From: Platerodrilus igneus
Lineage: Eukaryota; Arthropoda; Insecta; Coleoptera; Lycidae
DNA: 64,000 nt
Assembly (NCBI GenBank): GCA_036346225.1
Contig: JARFIW010000884.1
Location: forward strand, 5,194,501-5,258,500
Reading direction: 5' to 3'
This document shows, piece after piece, positions 34,096-45,266 of the stretch; the stretch's first letter is position 1, and the number at the start of each line of letters is the position of its first letter. The notes beneath the pieces are model-generated. The model was not told the origin of the DNA. It did no database searches and saw only the letters and a list, made by a program, of their open reading frames with translations. A program made the translations under genes and the position numbers.

Positions 34096-36384
34096 AAACA
34101 TTATCTGAGGACGATACCAAACAGATCTTATTAGGTCACATTAATTACCTGGTTATGCAAATAGCATATAATCTTCTAATTTTGCATCAACTTGGTTAAA
34201 TATTCTTAAGGGCATTTTTTTAACACTCTTCTTCTTCTATTAATAATACATTACATTTTACAGGAACGTTTGTTATGTAAAAAAATGACTAAGTTAATAT
34301 CGTACTTTACCTTGAACGGGGCTGTAATAGTTTTAACGGTGTATCGGCTAGCTACCGTGGCGCGGGAGAAGTTCATATAAAAAATTAGTACGAAATCGTG
34401 TGTACAAATTTTGCAATGCCGTATTTCTTAATTAACAAATGTTTGTTCAACTTTTTTTTTATCTTTATTATATTGTAACGTTTATTTTCCACATAAATTA
34501 ATTACCCTATTTTTCTCCCTTGTTCATTCATTACTCGTTCGAATAAATTCCGTTCTAATCCTTAAATTCTTCCACAACCCCTTATATAGTTTACTTGTTA
34601 CTTCATAAGCCCGTTTTACCATAAATCTGTTAAATCCTTCTACATCATTAATAATAAACACACTCCCGAATAAACTCCTTAACTCAAACCCCTTTTTGCT
34701 TTTAAAACGAAAATTATTCTATAAATTAAATAGTCTAGGCCTTGTGTTAGGTACCCCGTAATCTCCTAAATTCTTCAATAACATCCTGTTTACAATAATA
34801 AATACGATTTCTACAAATTTTCATTTTGAACTTATTTATTTCGAAACGACAAGTTTATGCTACAAGTAAATAGTTATATCCTGTTTTTAGGTACTCGCTA
34901 TCTTGGTATACCTTACGATCGCCGTATAATGGTTTTCTTTATTGTTCCAAGGTAACGACTTGTTGAAATAAGGGCGCGCACGATCCGATATAAACCCGGG
35001 TTTTCCTGTTTTACCGCGCTTCACTAAGCTAGAAATAGAGAGTTCGAATTGGTGTTGTTTAAACCATTGTTCAGTTGGATGCTGCAGCTTGTGCGTCAAA
35101 GTATTTTCTACATTTTATTCGTCACTATATTTCAACAACTAGGAGGTGTCTTGCGTGTATTCGGCGAGTTTTCTCCGCGCGTGCCCATTCTAATCAGATG
35201 CTCTTTTTAGTTTTTCTTCGCTGGAAGCCAAATGGGTTCTTGCTTTATGTAGAACTGCTTTTGTCCGTAGACTGCTGCTGCAATTATGGTAGCAGAGTAA
35301 GTGTATGCTGACGACCATGGCGTTTCTATGCTGACTCAACCTCGACGGCGTGCGAGCTAAGTATCAGGACACCTACAGGTATGCAACTTGTTTTCTTTTG
35401 TGTGCGGCAATGGCATATTCCGTATCAATGGTTGGTGTAGTTACGTGACAAGAAACGTCACATTGTAGGTATTGTTTGTTGCGCTGCAATTCGATATTAC
35501 CGCTCTACAGGTGCGATGTACTATTTTTAAAGATGCGTGTCTAAAGAACGCACATGTTTATTCGCTTTATTAATTAGTTACTTTACAAAATTTATTGGGT
35601 AAAAATTTAAAAACACCGTTTTTATTTGCTACTGCTTAATTTTATTTTGTGTAAATACGAAATGCGCACTTCGTATCTAGATTCCTAAATTGTCCGTATA
35701 ATATAAGTGTTGGCTGTAAAATAGTAACGCTTAATTTATCTTCCTTTTGCTTGTTTGTACAGAATCCTTTATTTATTTTTGTGTTAATAGATAATCGTGG
35801 ACGATGTGTTTTTTTTTGGTTTCTTCTTGGTATGTAGGCGAATCCCCCTACTCTCCGCGTCTGGTAGTTAGCCTGGTATCTACTTTTCTTCAGGCTATGT
35901 CTAGGTATGTAACAACATATAAAATATGACAACCCACCATTGCCTTAAAGCAACTTTCCACGTAGGGATGGTTATTCCAAGTCAGTAGCTCTCGTTAGTT
36001 ATTGCTTTTTGAGGCTGTTGGAGCCCACTTGCAAAATTTAGTGCTCTCGCTTTGTTTCAAAATGAAACAGTATATTTATTACATTACCTAACTTCTATTA
36101 CAAAAAATAATATGATACATAGTTAATTTAAAACATTAAAGAATACCCAATTAGCATTTCCTAACTGGCTATATAATAATTATTAATTTTTCCTTGCTTT
36201 TACCAAATTTTAGGTTAATCAAGTAACAGAATTTTCAGTAATATGATTACATTGTCATTTCCATAGTCCCTTGGAATAATAAGCAATGGCTCTTTGTTAC
36301 CTTGTTCTCGATTTCTACAAAAGGTTATAACCTCGATTAATAAACTCCACATAATACTAAATCTTAGGCAAGTATTCTTTAAAC
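34096..36384. other. No gene identified; CpG-richer promoter-like zone at 34880-35390
   Basis: Most of the interval is AT-rich and featureless. Between 34880 and 35390 base composition shifts, with gatataaacccgggtt (TATA-like, 35000) and several CG-rich words (cgcgcgtgcccatt, ctcgacggcgtgcgagc). A possible splice donor, CAG|GTATGC, lies at 35380. It may be a gene promoter or first exon, or another LTR; nothing decides between them. Confidence 0.3.
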
Positions 36385-36740
36385 TCATCATCATTAGGTC
36401 TTCAGTCCTAGAACTGGTTAGACGCGTACCATCATTGTTCCCTATTCTGAACTAACCTACAGATTTCCCTGAAATATGCACAGTTTGCATCTATAACTGT
36501 CTGATCTAGGTCTACATCTACCTCTTTTTTCCTATCTCTGCTTGTAATATATCACATACTATTCCCCAAAAAATGCCTTAGAACGTATTCCGCCCTACTA
36601 TTTCTCTTTTTTCCCCAGATATCCTTGTTCCCATACTATTTCTGTAACTTATTTGTTATTATCTTTGTCTGTCCATGCTATCGTCCTCATACATCTGGAG
36701 CATTTCAAAGGACTGCTACCGTTTTTGTGTCTGCATTTCA
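36385..36740 (-). mobile_element. RTE-like LINE 3' fragment
   Basis: The plus-strand text tcatcatcattaggtcttca, then tagaactggttagacgcgtacc, is the complement of the tail at 21970-22033. It is followed by the second C-terminal domain of the family on the minus strand. Truncated at about 36740. Confidence 0.7.
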
Positions 36741-37311
36741 GCCAACATTTTTTAACATGTTTCTATTTATACAATTGAGAGGATGGTTATTAAAGAAGTG
36801 TGCGATTGCATTATTGAAAGGCTTAAGTAGTCGTTTTTTTTTATATTTATTTTGAGGGGGAAAATTCATTATGATTTAAGTTACCTCTTTGGTAGATTTT
36901 CTTTAAACTAAGGTACAATAAATGCAAGTTGATTTATTGCAGTATATTTTAGGCGTTCCTTAGGAAGGACTACAACGTAAGAACTCAAACTATAAACTGC
37001 TAGACACCTGTATAAAGCCATCACATTATATATAACCCATGTAACTGTCAATCAATTCATTCTTTGCTTAATGGATTTATCTCTTTCATTCTAGATTGTT
37101 AGAAGACGTTTCAATCTATAAATAGCTAAGAACTTATAAATTTCGGTTTGTACTCTTTAGCTTTTCCTCTTGATTTTAAGATTTCCGACAATATTGAAGT
37201 GCAAATAATTTTTAAAAGCAATAAAACGAGCAGTTTGTAATGTATAGATCATATGTAAAATAGACCTTAACTAAAATTTATGGTATATTTAAACTCTACA
37301 TTTGATTTTTT

Positions 37312-37585
37312 AATGCTCCACCCGAAGGTAATACATTGACCAGGAAGCGAGTTTTCTTTTTACCCGGAAATGTTGAATTTTGCCGAACCCTTGCTGTTGG
37401 AAGCAAGGTAGGGCTCTTTTACGTGCGTGACAACACTCGCACACAGAACCTACATTTTACCTCTCATCCGAACGAGAGCGTATTGTTCTGAAAAATGCTC
37501 GCCTAACATTTTTCAAGCGGACTGTGTCGGGATTTGAACTCGGGACCTTGGGCGTAGTAGTAACAGTATACCAACTACGCCTTGA
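37312..37585 (-). mobile_element. tRNA-derived SINE, copy 1
   Basis: Minus strand: an A-box-like GGCGTAGTTGG (37570 region) and a B-box-like GAGTTCAAATCCC (37530 region) at RNA polymerase III spacing. A body follows that matches 53905-54205 (cgcttgaaaaatg, gtaggttctgtgt, gggttcggcaaaa-like words). The pairing expected of a working tRNA is absent, so this is a SINE head. Confidence 0.7.
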
Positions 37586-37991
37586 AGTCACCCTGGGATG
37601 TACGGCCGCTACTATCGATCAAAAGAAACAGTCGCTCTCTTTATTCTTGATGTTAATAACAGCCTTCTTTGCCTTGATCCATGCAATTAGGGAGATATAT
37701 GAGGACCCGCGCGTCGGTATGTATTTATTAAGGTTGAACTCTATATATAGAATCCTTTGCAACGATCACCCCGATTGTCGTTTCTGAAACTCGTCATATT
37801 TCGCAAACATAGTGTCATTAGAAAAACGCACACCTCTCCCAAGTCACTAGACCTATAAACTATGTTATTTTTAATGTTAAATGATTTAAGGTACGTAATT
37901 ACACGCAGAATATCCATTTTTACGCACAACAAATAGCTCGTAGTTTACTTTCAATGCCGGGTGTACTATTAAACCTGTCTCCAACAAGACG

Positions 37992-38980
37992 CTAAAAATC
38001 TTCTTTTTCTCGCAAAAACGAATTGATATTGTTCTCAGTGTTGGTGCTCATTGCTCGAAAAGTAATAATTTCGAGATTCGAAGGCTGAGGTGACGATCTG
38101 TACTCCAACTTCACCTTTACATCCCGAATTACCTTGCTAATATGAGCGTTGATACGAATATGTGACGCATACGTCGTCGTTGGAATATTGATAGTGCATA
38201 TATTCCATCTAACGCGAGTTATGTAATCCCCCAATTGTTATATATATAAAGAAACTAATAATTAGGAAATTATTAGAAATATAAGAAAATGCGCTAAGTG
38301 ATGTGCAACAATGTAAATGAAGGAAAATTCATTTCAGTTTATTAACGTTCATGGGAACGGAAGCGCTAAGTGACACTGCAGATGTCAGGTCACAGGCGGT
38401 CACGTCACGTGCCGAGATTACCTGAAAATGAAGCTCGCAACAAAGTAATTATGAATAGCATTAAGATAGCAACATTGTATTATGAATAGAGTCAAGTGTA
38501 AGCAGACATTAGGTCTGCAAGTTATCACAGCCATGTGAGGGGGTAGGGATATTATAAAAGGCCCGAGAGCCCCAGTCGACAACAGTTAATCCATCGTTCA
38601 GCTTTTACCTTGCAGTTCGTTAGATTACTCATTTTGTACAATTAATTAATTCATTTCGGACTTAGAATAATATTTCAAGATTGTCAAAATTCCAATTAAT
38701 TTATGTATAACAAATAAATAAATGTGTTAAGAAGTTGGAAATGTTTTTTTTAAAAAGGACCGCTCCCAGCCACTAACCTTAACTCGCGCTAAATTCTAGC
38801 TACTCGAGAGCGTTTTACGGGGACTGCACTAACTGCTGGAGACGATGTTGGACGCTTTACATCCGACGTGGATTGTGTTCCATACCCATGCTGTTGTCTT
38901 TGGTATCGGTTCAACACGAAGTTCCCTTTGAATGTAACTCCAGAAACTTCGTATGCGATAGCGCATGCTGCTAATCCCAT
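37992..38980 (-). pseudogene. Unidentified ORF interrupted by solo LTR 2
   Basis: On the minus strand an ATG at 38980 opens MGLAACAIAYEVSGVTFKGN and a Pro/Ser-rich basic stretch ending VKRSRVARI before a stop. If the LTR at 38217-38784 is removed, the same frame resumes with RVRWNICTINIPTTTYASHI and runs to a stop after SFLREKEDF at about 37992. No family is recognised. It lies next to, and divergent from, a Polinton DNA polymerase fossil, so it may be a Polinton accessory gene. Confidence 0.4.
38217..38784. mobile_element. Solo LTR 2, AGTTA...TAACT, CGCG duplication
   Basis: A 568-bp block flanked by perfect CGCG copies (38213-38216 and 38785-38788). It begins AGTTATGTAATCCCCCAA and ends CTAACCTTAACT. 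A TATA-like attataaaagg lies near 38548 and AATAAA-type words near 38710-38720. It is the intact version of solo LTR 1 at 30095-31943. Ends and duplication are those of errantivirus-like Gypsy LTRs. Confidence 0.85.
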
Positions 38981-39189
38981 GGATTCTACAAATTGGAAAT
39001 ATATTAGTAAGTTTTAAAGCTAAAACTAAATTATTAAAATTAATTAATTTTCATACATTAAGACCTAAATATACTATAAGATGCTGTAGAAGCAACTGTT
39101 GATGACACTATGCAGGGGCCATTATAGAACTTTAAAAAAATCTTGAACACATTATTGCAAAAAGAAGTGACGATACTGTGCAGTGCTGG

Positions 39190-40560
39190 AAAATTAATAA
39201 ATGTAATGCGTTATGGATTGTAGTATATGCGGAAACTCTTGGAAGAACAGAGTGAGAGATCATGACCATCTCACAGAAAAATACTGCTTTGCCGTACGTT
39301 AGGGGTGCAATCTAAAATACAGGCTTCCTAACTTCATTCCCGTGGTTTTTCACAATCTGAGCGGGTGCGACTCACACTTTGTCATAAAAGAGTTGGTTTG
39401 TGATAAGAAACAAGTCATCGTAATTCCTAATAACAATGAACGGTTTATTTCTTTCAAGAAATACGTGGGATTATCAGGGAATGAATTGGACTTTGATGGT
39501 TGTGGTGGAGGCAATGGGGCGTGTGTACAGCTTCGGTTTATTGATTCCTTTCAATTTATAAGTTCGAGTCTTAACAAACTTGTTAAGAACTTGGATTCAA
39601 ATCAGTTTTGTGAAGTTCGTCGGTATTGACCAGACCAGAAATATTCCAGCCTGCTCATGCGTACGAGAGTGTTTCCGTATAAGTGCATTACTGATTTGTC
39701 AGTGTTAAACTAAACAAGTTTAGCTGCAAATGATGCTTTTTCAATGATTTAACAACGACAAATATCAGTGATGACGAATACGAATATGCCCGGTACGTAT
39801 AAAGTACATTTGATATTTCGACGCTTATGTCAAAACTGATGTGCTTCTTTTGACAAACGTTTTTGAAAATTTTATAAAGGTTTGTATAAAGACGTACTAT
39901 TTGGATCTTTGTCAGTACGTAAACGCGCCCAGCTTAAGTTGGGGTGCTATGCTCAAGTACATGAATTTTAAAATGAAATTTTTGGTCGATATAGATATGC
40001 ATCACTTTATCAAAGAGTGTTCTGATTCAATGCAGTGAGCGACTCGCAAAGGCTAACAACAAATGCATGGTAGACTACGCTGTCGCCAAATCATCAAAAT
40101 ACTTGGCATATTTAGTTGCCAACAACCTGTATGGATGGACAATGAGCCGATATCTCCCCCTAAGTGTTTCTAGATGGCTTGAAGCCGATTAGCTGAACCA
40201 CCTACATAAAAGAATTATGGATATTTCTGACACAAGTGCCACAGGGTACATACGTTGATCTCCAGTATCTGGATGCCATACACGATACCCACAACGATCT
40301 GCCGTTCTGTCCGGAGAATCGTATACCTCCTCTATCTAATTCTAAGACTCCCAAATTGCACGATAAAACTAATTATATTATTCATTACAGAAATCTCCAG
40401 TAGTGTATTTGCAATGGCCTTCAACTCAAAGCGATATACAGAGTGCTAGAGTTTAAACAATCACCGTGGTTGAAACCTTATATCGACCACAACCCCCAGT
40501 ATAGAACTCCTGCCAAAAGCGCATTCAAGAAAGACTTTTATAAGTTTTCAGTCCACTTAA
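39190..40560 (+). pseudogene. Maverick/Polinton DNA polymerase B fossil
   Basis: Translation shows the Polinton-type family B polymerase in order. First is the VRDHDHLTEKY / CNLKYRLP zinc-like block (39250-39330), then PVVFHNLSGCDSHFVIKEL (39338-39395). LRFIDSFQFISSSLNKLV follows near 39530-39580, then VLLLTNVFENFIKVCIKTYY, VNAPSLSWGAMLKYMNFK and a YLVANNLYGWTMSRYLPLS block near 40110-40165. Last come HYRNLQ and FKQSPWLKPYIDHN near 40450-40490. The family replicates the transposon by protein-primed synthesis. Frame changes and stops are frequent, and the polymerase active-site region beyond about 40560 is missing where Gypsy sequence begins. Confidence 0.85.
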
Positions 40561-40658
40561 CAATGAAGCACTATTACACTAATGAATTCACAAGCACTAA
40601 TATTTTCTTAAACTAACTTCTTTACCATAGGTCCATTAACAACACTAACACAACTATT

Positions 40659-40965
40659 TGTTTATACACTTCTATTTATTTATGTATACTACAAGCTGCA
40701 TGTACATTAGACACAGCATATATCATTTATGTATAAATTCTTGAACTCCTAAAAGCTCAACTACGTTTACTGTACACGATATAATTTATATTAAACAGTC
40801 AAGTATAGACTAACTCTTACATTCATAAGCGGCCTTATAAATACCCTGAATTAAAGATATGACTCATTATCTAGTATTTTCTAGAAAAATTCTCGAATCC
40901 TGGAGAATACGCTGTGCCTCGGGCGTTTGTATGTTTGACGGGTTGCCTAATAGTGGATCGCAACA
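40659..40965 (-). repeat. Gypsy 3' LTR and polypurine tract
   Basis: On the minus strand a purine run, TAAAGAGGGGGCAG (40966-40979), is followed at 40965 by TGTTGCGATCC, a typical Gypsy LTR start. A gtatttataagg TATA-like word lies near 40837 and an AATAAA poly(A) signal near 40675. The far end is placed at 40659 because GTGTATAAACA there gives the ACA end, making about 307 bp. With no 5' LTR or target duplication this end is provisional. Confidence 0.65.
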
Positions 40966-41182
40966 CTGCCCCCTCTTTAAAACCGTTACGTCTCGTAACT
41001 GTAAATCCATTTGGACGCCAATTCGATGACTCATGACGGTATCGGCAGCTATCTCCTCTGGTGCATCCACCGCGTTGTTGGAAGTAACAGTCAACACCCT
41101 TTTCTTGGTCTTGGTAGGCAACCGGTTGATAACAACAAACAAGGACCTGGACGTTGGTTCCCTGGAAAACTACTTCTAGCAT
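40871..41182 (-). pseudogene. Macrodomain end, CCCH zinc finger and basic tail
   Basis: This frame continues the macrodomain with a VVFQGTNVQVLVCCYQ strand, like the last strand of TARG1. It then carries a CCCH zinc finger, C-x7-C-x5-C-x3-H, reading CYFQQRGGCTRGDSCRYRH, with first Cys codon at 41087-41089 and His codon at 41033-41035. A short basic tail runs through the polypurine tract into the LTR and stops at 40871. CCCH fingers commonly bind RNA, so a role with element RNA is an inference. The frame is offset by one base from the integrase-macrodomain frame. Confidence 0.75.
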
Positions 41183-41294
41183 ATTTCGGACTATCCTCCA
41201 ATCTTAAGTGATCCAGTCCACAGCCCAGCTTGGGCACCGCTAGTTTCGTTACTCCATTTTCCATCATCTGCGCCTTAACATTTAGCAAAGCCTC

Positions 41295-42172
41295 TCATAG
41301 ATGTCTATAACTAGGTCTTTGCCATGAAGAATTTTTGGTGACCAGATAGTAAACATAACGATTTTTATATTGAAGAACCAAAGCTTTTCCTACAGTTGGC
41401 TGCTGTTGCACTAATTCATCCACACATCCAAACTTTTTCTTGAAAACAACAGCTATTCCCCTTGACATTGCCAAATCTTGAGCTACGCAATGTGCAAGGG
41501 AATACTCTTCTGGTGCTCTAAACAGATCTTGCTGTTTTTCAACAACAACGCCAAATCTCGCCTTAGCGGAACCACCATACGCCGCCATAAAGCTCTCAAA
41601 ATCTACATTTGGCTCATGATTAATAACTTGTCGAACACCATTATCATTATTCGAGTCTTCCTGGTTGTTGCCAGCGTAGGATGTTAGACGGTCAAAGTGT
41701 ACCACTTTCGGTTTACCACGAGGAGACTTTCTGATCCGGTACACTACATCATTAATCCTTTTCATCACTTCGTACGGGCCTTCCCATTGTCTTTGTAATT
41801 TTGGCGACAACCCACGTTTTCTTTTTGGATTATACAACCACACCAAATGTCCAGGTTGATAACCACCTTCTTGTGCTCTCGTGTCATATTGTGATTTCAT
41901 TCGATCGCTTGCTGCCTGGATATTCTTTCGGACGTTTTCGTGAATGCTATTTGATCTTTCACGAAGCTTACTAACGTAATCTTCACCTGCGATCTCTTCT
42001 CCAGGTTTAAATCCAAACTGAAGATCACATGGTAGCCGCAATTCACGTCCTAGCATTACGCAAGCGGGCGAGTATCCTGTGCTGTCATGTACCGAAGATC
42101 GGTACGCCAGTAGGAACAAATGTAAATATTGGTCCCAGTCTCGTTGATGTTCAGAGACAACTTTGGTCAGGT
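41295..42172 (-). pseudogene. Integrase C-terminus fused to OARD1/TARG1-like macrodomain
   Basis: Residues 1-150 of the 42119-41295 frame complete the integrase: LAYRSSVHDSTGYSP, then GRELRLP, and a GPY/F module with WEGPYEVMKRINDVVYRI (112-129) and VVHFDRLTSY. After an Asn/Asp-rich linker (151-187) comes an ADP-ribose-binding macrodomain of the OARD1 (TARG1) type: SLAHCVAQDLAMSRGIAVVF at 207-226, KKKFGCVDEL, and YVYYLVTK with Lys 262 at the position of human TARG1 Lys84. A TGA at 41295 interrupts it. The next codons, still in frame, hold GVTKLAVPKLGCGLDHL, with the Asp of GCGLD (codon 41211-41213) at the Asp125 position. A one-base shift near 41200 follows. TARG1-type enzymes remove ADP-ribose from acidic residues. 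Confidence 0.85.
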
Positions 42173-44596
42173 ACTTCCTAACGTCCTGTTCATTCTTTCA
42201 ACCATTCCATCCAATTGGGGATGAAGTGGCGTGGTTCTAGTCTTCCTGATTCCAAGGTGCTTGCAGACGTTTTGAAACAACGCCGATTCGAAGTTTCGAC
42301 CTTGATCGGAGTGTAATTCCAACGGAACTCCAAAACGACAAAACAACTCCCTGACTAGTACATCTGCAACCGTCTCGGCTTCTTGGTTAGGTATAGCATA
42401 TGCCTCCGGCCATTTGGTAAAATAATCCATTGCAACCAAGATGTATTTATTTCCTTTCTCTGATTCAGGAAACGGACCAGCTATATCAATGGCTACCCTC
42501 TCAAAAGGATTCCCCACGTTATACTGTCTCATTGGGGCTTTCCGTTTTGAGACCGGGCCATTTGCAAAGGCACACAATTCACATTTCCGGCACCACTCCT
42601 TTACATCATCTTTGCAGTTCAGCCAATAGAATCTTTCTCTCACTCTCTCGAGAGTTCTTTTCACGCCAAAGTGCCCTCCGGAAATACCATCGTGCAAGTG
42701 CTGCAACACTTCCGGCACTCTGCTTCTCGGCACTATCACTTGAAGTCTCTCAGTGCCATCTTCAAATTTCAGGCGTCGTTTCAAGATTCTATTTTCCATC
42801 ATCAAGAAGTCCCACTGTGCCCAGTATGCCTTCAGGCTCCTACTTAAAATACTAATTTCTTCCCAAGCTGGTCGTTGTCCTCTATTTTTCCACTCAATAA
42901 TACGTCCCAATTCGGCGTCATTCTGCTGGTCTTCTCGTATTCTTTCGAGTTGCCAAGTATCATCGGTTACCGTCATTCTATGGATGACACTTATTTTCTC
43001 TTCCATCTTGGAGCAATGATTGCAGTTTACTGGACAAGGTCTCCTTGACAAAGCGTTTGCATTCCGATGGCTAGTTCCTACCCGATGTTCTGTGTCAAAG
43101 TCATATTCCTGCAGCCGCTCTATCCACCTTGCAACTTGCCCTTCAGGATTTCGAAACTGCAGTAACCATTTCAGTGCAGCATAGTCTGTTCTCAACAGGA
43201 ATTTACGGCCGTATAAGTACTTATAAAAGTGCTCTACGGATTTGACGACGGCCAACAGCTCCCTTCTTGTCACACAATAGTTCCTTTCTGGCCGTGACAA
43301 GACCTTGCTGAAATACCCAATAACTTTTTCTTGTCCGTCCTGCACTTGAGAAAGAACGCCTCCTATAGCTGTGTTACTGGCATCGGTATCCAACACAAAT
43401 TTCCCCTCCATCCGTGGATAACTCAAAATTGGTGCTGTAACTAGTAGCCGTTTCAGTTGTTCAAATGCTCTGTGGCAGTCGTCATTCCAATCATATTCTT
43501 GTCCATCTTCGGTTAACTTTGTTGACGGTTTGGCAATGTTCGCAAACCCAAGTATAAAACGTTGGTAATATGTGCACAATCCTAGAAAACTGCGTAGTTG
43601 GTGTATATCTGCTGGTGTAGGCCACTCTTGTACCGTTTTTATTTTGTCAGGGTCAGCTCTTATTCCGGTCTCCGAAACGACATGTCCTAGGTATTTCACC
43701 TCTTTTCCAAATAGGTTGCACTTCTTGGGGCTTAATGTAAGGTTTGCCCCGCGTAATCTTTGGAATATCTCCTCTAGGTTCTTAAGATGTTCTTCAAAAG
43801 ACCGGCCTAACACTATCACGTCGTCCAGGTACACCAGACATGTCTTCCAGGATAGGCCACGCAGTACCGACTCCATCAATCGTTCAAAAGTAGCAGGAGC
43901 ATTGCATAATCCAAATGGCATGACCTTGAACTGCCATAATCCAGTTCCAATTGTAAACGCAGTCTTTTCTTTATCGTTTGGCTCTAAGCCTACCTGCCAG
44001 TATCCGCTTTTCAAGTCCAAGGTCGAAAACCATTTAGATCCGGATAGAGTATCTAAGGTGTCATCAATTCTGGGCAAAGGAGAGCTGTCTTTCTTTGTCA
44101 CATTGTTAAGCCGCCGGTAGTCTACACAAAACCTTGTCGACCCGTCCTTTTTCTTGACAAGCCCTACCGGGGATGCCCATGGACTATTCGAGGGTTCAAT
44201 CACTCTATGTTCTTCCATATCGGTGATAATTTGCTCAGCTTCCTTACGTTTTGCCAAAGGAAGCCACCTGGGGTGTTGTCTTATCGGTTGCGCATCTCCA
44301 GCATTGATCTTGTGTTGCACAACATTCGTCCTTCCTTTCTCACTATCATCCAGTGCAAATACACCTCGATATCGTCCGACCAGTTCTTTTACCGTGCCCA
44401 GTTGGTCGCCATTTAATCCTTGACACGACGGAATCAACATATCCAGCAATTTCTGTGAGCAACCGTTGGTTGGTTTATTTTTCGTGTCGTCCACACAACG
44501 TTTAATATGACATACTGGAATGCAACTTCCCACAATCATGCCTTTCTTCAGAGTCACTGTATGGGGATTAATGTTCAGCACCCTTACTGGTACCAT
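42167..44596 (-). CDS. Gypsy reverse transcriptase, RNase H and integrase core
   Basis: An 809-residue open frame. The reverse transcriptase has FCVDYRRLN (156-164), STLDLKSGYWQV (191-202), PFGLCNAPATFERL (227-240) and the catalytic YLDD at 256-259. RNase H has TDAS (Asp 403), RREL (Glu 446) and RTDY (Asp 471). The integrase has a GISGGHFG zinc-site His pair near 637-644, a CRKCELC pair (672 and 675), and the catalytic triad Asp 704, Asp 764 and Glu 800. All catalytic residues are in place. The frame is lost near 42170, inside the integrase. The enzymes copy RNA to DNA and insert it in the nucleus. Confidence 0.92.
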   Translation of the reverse strand: MVPVRVLNINPHTVTLKKGMIVGSCIPVCHIKRCVDDTKNKPTNGCSQKLLDMLIPSCQGLNGDQLGTVKELVGRYRGVFALDDSEKGRTNVVQHKINAGDAQPIRQHPRWLPLAKRKEAEQIITDMEEHRVIEPSNSPWASPVGLVKKKDGSTRFCVDYRRLNNVTKKDSSPLPRIDDTLDTLSGSKWFSTLDLKSGYWQVGLEPNDKEKTAFTIGTGLWQFKVMPFGLCNAPATFERLMESVLRGLSWKTCLVYLDDVIVLGRSFEEHLKNLEEIFQRLRGANLTLSPKKCNLFGKEVKYLGHVVSETGIRADPDKIKTVQEWPTPADIHQLRSFLGLCTYYQRFILGFANIAKPSTKLTEDGQEYDWNDDCHRAFEQLKRLLVTAPILSYPRMEGKFVLDTDASNTAIGGVLSQVQDGQEKVIGYFSKVLSRPERNYCVTRRELLAVVKSVEHFYKYLYGRKFLLRTDYAALKWLLQFRNPEGQVARWIERLQEYDFDTEHRVGTSHRNANALSRRPCPVNCNHCSKMEEKISVIHRMTVTDDTWQLERIREDQQNDAELGRIIEWKNRGQRPAWEEISILSRSLKAYWAQWDFLMMENRILKRRLKFEDGTERLQVIVPRSRVPEVLQHLHDGISGGHFGVKRTLERVRERFYWLNCKDDVKEWCRKCELCAFANGPVSKRKAPMRQYNVGNPFERVAIDIAGPFPESEKGNKYILVAMDYFTKWPEAYAIPNQEAETVADVLVRELFCRFGVPLELHSDQGRNFESALFQNVCKHLGIRKTRTTPLHPQLDGMVERMNRTLGST

Positions 44597-44638
44597 ATTT
44601 CGAGACTTTACCAGCGTTCTTCCACTCAGAAGTCCCTC

Positions 44639-45175
44639 CTAACCCATTCCCGATTCAGTTGCTTGCATCATGCATACTTGTCCTTCCCGGAGCGTACCAT
44701 GCGCGCGTCCCATTACTATCATTTCCGCCTTTTCGGGTAGTTTCATATTGCAAATCATTCGAACTTGCATCGTCTGGTTACTCCTACCTTGAAATGGAAT
44801 CTCATCATCATCTATCCGAAGCACATTTTCTTTCATGTATACATGAAACCCATATTCTCTCATGAGATCCATTCCCAAGATCACTTCTTCTGTAATTTCA
44901 GCTACCAACACTCGATGATTAATTAATTTGTCCCCAATTGTCAACATAACGGCAGTCTCTCCGTGAGTACAAATTTTCTCACCACTTGCCGTTCGAAGAC
45001 ACACCGATACAGGTAGCACTTTTCCACGACCAACCAAATCTGGTCTCACAATAGTTTTTGTCGCTCCTGTATCCACGAGTAATCGTACACCCCTACCATT
45101 AATTCTTCCATCGATATAAATGCTGTCCAGACTCCCCCATCGACGATGCAGCACGGATGATAATCTCCGGGGCAC
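44639..45175 (-). pseudogene. Gypsy aspartic protease region
   Basis: 178 codons. The catalytic LLVDTGATKTIV motif is at residues 33-44 (Asp at 35), and VILGMDLMREYGF further on is the second conserved protease block (ILG-x-D). The usual dyad Asp-Thr-Gly is intact. It precedes the reverse transcriptase frame by about 40 bp after a stop at 44639. The protease matures the polyprotein. Whether the stop is natural or a lesion is unclear. Confidence 0.85.
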
Positions 45176-45266
45176 TACGCTGTGCTGTCGACGTTCGCCC
45201 CCTTACGTCGACTTGCTGCTCAACCGGTTGTTTTTTTGGTTGAGTGCAGCGTTTCTGTATATGACC

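Noticed and set aside
37525..37585. tRNA gene
   Set aside because: A and B boxes are present but the cloverleaf does not pair, and the body is shared with another locus, so it is a SINE head.
42430..44740. Several plus-strand ORFs of 60-180 codons
   Set aside because: They lie opposite the Gypsy pol frame, have no family motifs and are shadows of it.
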